A stretch of DNA of 6,397 bases from positions 1 to 6,397 of the forward strand of contig DAIELO010000074.1 in assembly GCA_027341705.1 (NCBI GenBank). The letters run 5' to 3'. Position 1 is the first letter of the stretch. Each line of letters begins with the position of its first letter. The stretch is from Caryophanales bacterium (GTDB lineage Bacteria > Bacillota > Bacilli > Alicyclobacillales > SLC66). The notes under the pieces were generated by a model that saw only the letters and a list, made by a program, of their open reading frames with translations, was not told the origin of the DNA and did no database searches. Of this stretch, positions 5,594 to 6,397 are shown piece by piece. A program made the translations under genes and the position numbers.

Positions 5594-6397
5594 TTATTTT
5601 TTCCCACTGGATTCGCCATACCCGCGATCACCAGGTGGGATCTCAGTGATGGTAATCGATTCGTATTTTAAGACAGGTGACTTCGCGCCTTCAGGCCAAT
5701 ATGCCAACGTCCGTTTTAACCAGTTAGCATCATCGCGTGTTGGGAAATCTTCTCGATAGTGACTGCCCCGGCTCTCCTGACGTGCTAATGCGCCTTCTGC
5801 GATCGTCAATGCCAGCTTAATCATACCAGGCATACGAAGCGCACTCACAAGCTCGGGATCAGCACCTGATCCGCCGCCACCCATCAAAGCAATATTGTGC
5901 GAGCGTTCATACAGTGCACGTAGTTTATCCACTGCATTTTGTAAGCGTTCAGCCGTGCGGAAAATACCCACATCAAGCTCTAATGTCATTTGCATTTCTT
6001 TGCGCAACTCATTAAGATTCTCGCCATTTTTGCCGCGCGCAAGAATAGTATCAATACGTCCCACGACTTTGCTCACATGTTCTTCTATCAATGCAGTCTT
6101 GATCTCAATCGTCGATTGCTTCGTGTATTCTGCAATCTTAGCACCAACGATGCGACCTGCAACGATCGTTTCCGCTAAAGAATTACCACCAAGCCGATTG
6201 AAGCCATGAAGATCCCAACAAGCTGATTCGCCAAGTGCAAACAGCCCCTCTAGGCCGTATACCTTACCGTCTTTATTAGTGCGAATTCCGCCCATCGTAT
6301 AGTGCTGTGTAGGACGGACAGGAATCAATTCTTTTACTGGATCAATTCCAGCAAAAGTCCGCGCAATCGTCGAGATTTCGCGCAAGTAAGTATTAAT
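5594..6397 (-). CDS. frdA: Fumarate reductase/succinate dehydrogenase flavoprotein subunit, C-terminal part
   Basis: The last 267 codons of the catalytic flavoprotein are visible. The frame is open to the right window edge (it begins INTYLREIS), so the start lies outside. The subunit holds covalent FAD and interconverts fumarate and succinate. Visible are the substrate-site stretch RPTQHYTMGGI, the FAD/active-site motif GFNRLGGNSLAET with its arginine, and the C-terminal domain ending in ESRGSHYREDFPTRDD and GDRGYG. The covalent-FAD histidine would be in the missing part. The C-terminal sequence is close to the Wolinella-type FrdA but stops soon after GDRGYG, whereas the epsilonproteobacterial proteins, as I recall them, continue for several dozen residues. 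It is upstream of frdB in one operon. A membrane cytochrome b subunit would be expected further upstream, outside the window. Confidence 0.95.
   Translation of the reverse strand: MNTYLREISTIARTFAGIDPVKELIPVRPTQHYTMGGIRTNKDGKVYGLEGLFALGESACWDLHGFNRLGGNSLAETIVAGRIVGAKIAEYTKQSTIEIKTALIEEHVSKVVGRIDTILARGKNGENLNELRKEMQMTLELDVGIFRTAERLQNAVDKLRALYERSHNIALMGGGGSGADPELVSALRMPGMIKLALTIAEGALARQESRGSHYREDFPTRDDANWLKRTLAYWPEGAKSPVLKYESITITEIPPGDRGYGESSGKK

Noticed and set aside
6383..6385. TTG at 6385 as start of the flavoprotein gene
   Set aside because: The frame continues upstream to the window edge, and the protein lacks the N-terminal FAD-binding half, so this is an internal codon.
1..6397. CRISPR arrays, tRNA or rRNA genes, insertion sequences
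   Set aside because: No regularly spaced repeats, cloverleaf-like segments, transposase-like frames or terminal inverted repeats were seen.

Overview
The window (6,397 bp, moderate to low GC) looks like chromosomal DNA of a Gram-positive, Bacillota-type bacterium. Ribosome binding sites are strong and AGGAGG-like, intergenic spacers are AT-rich, and promoters look like the sigma-A type. Genus cannot be settled from the sequence. The fumarate reductase genes resemble the Wolinella/Campylobacter type, so the lineage guess is weak.

Layout: (1) Bases 1-490, minus strand, hold the N-terminal 163 codons of a heme-NO/O2-binding (H-NOX) protein that runs off the left edge. (2) Bases 491-779 form a divergent regulatory region with a good promoter for the H-NOX gene, an 11-bp direct repeat at 22-bp pitch just upstream of it, a 15-bp direct repeat, and a cluster of TTGAC pentamers. 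(3) Bases 780-1439, plus strand, encode a NarL/FixJ-type response regulator. (4) Bases 1436-4129, minus strand, encode a large membrane hybrid histidine kinase (membrane helices-PAS-HisKA-HATPase-REC-HPt). It converges on the regulator gene, and the two stop codons overlap. (5) Bases 4203-4751, plus strand, are a DHA2/EmrB-type transporter gene that has lost its middle and is almost certainly a pseudogene. (6) A strong hairpin at 4742-4770 serves both strands. (7) Bases 4809-6397, minus strand, hold frdB (complete) and the C-terminal part of frdA, encoding a Wolinella-type quinol:fumarate reductase/succinate dehydrogenase.

The main proposal is that the H-NOX protein, the hybrid kinase and the NarL-type regulator form one nitric-oxide-responsive phosphorelay. 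H-NOX proteins are known partners of histidine kinases. The kinase has an intact phosphorelay chain (His384, Asp696, His839) that could pass phosphate to Asp53 of the regulator. The H-NOX gene carries tandem repeats at a position suited to an activator. Alignment by eye puts a leucine where O2-binding H-NOX proteins carry a distal tyrosine, which suggests an NO-selective sensor. The partnership is inferred from gene position and domain content, not shown directly.
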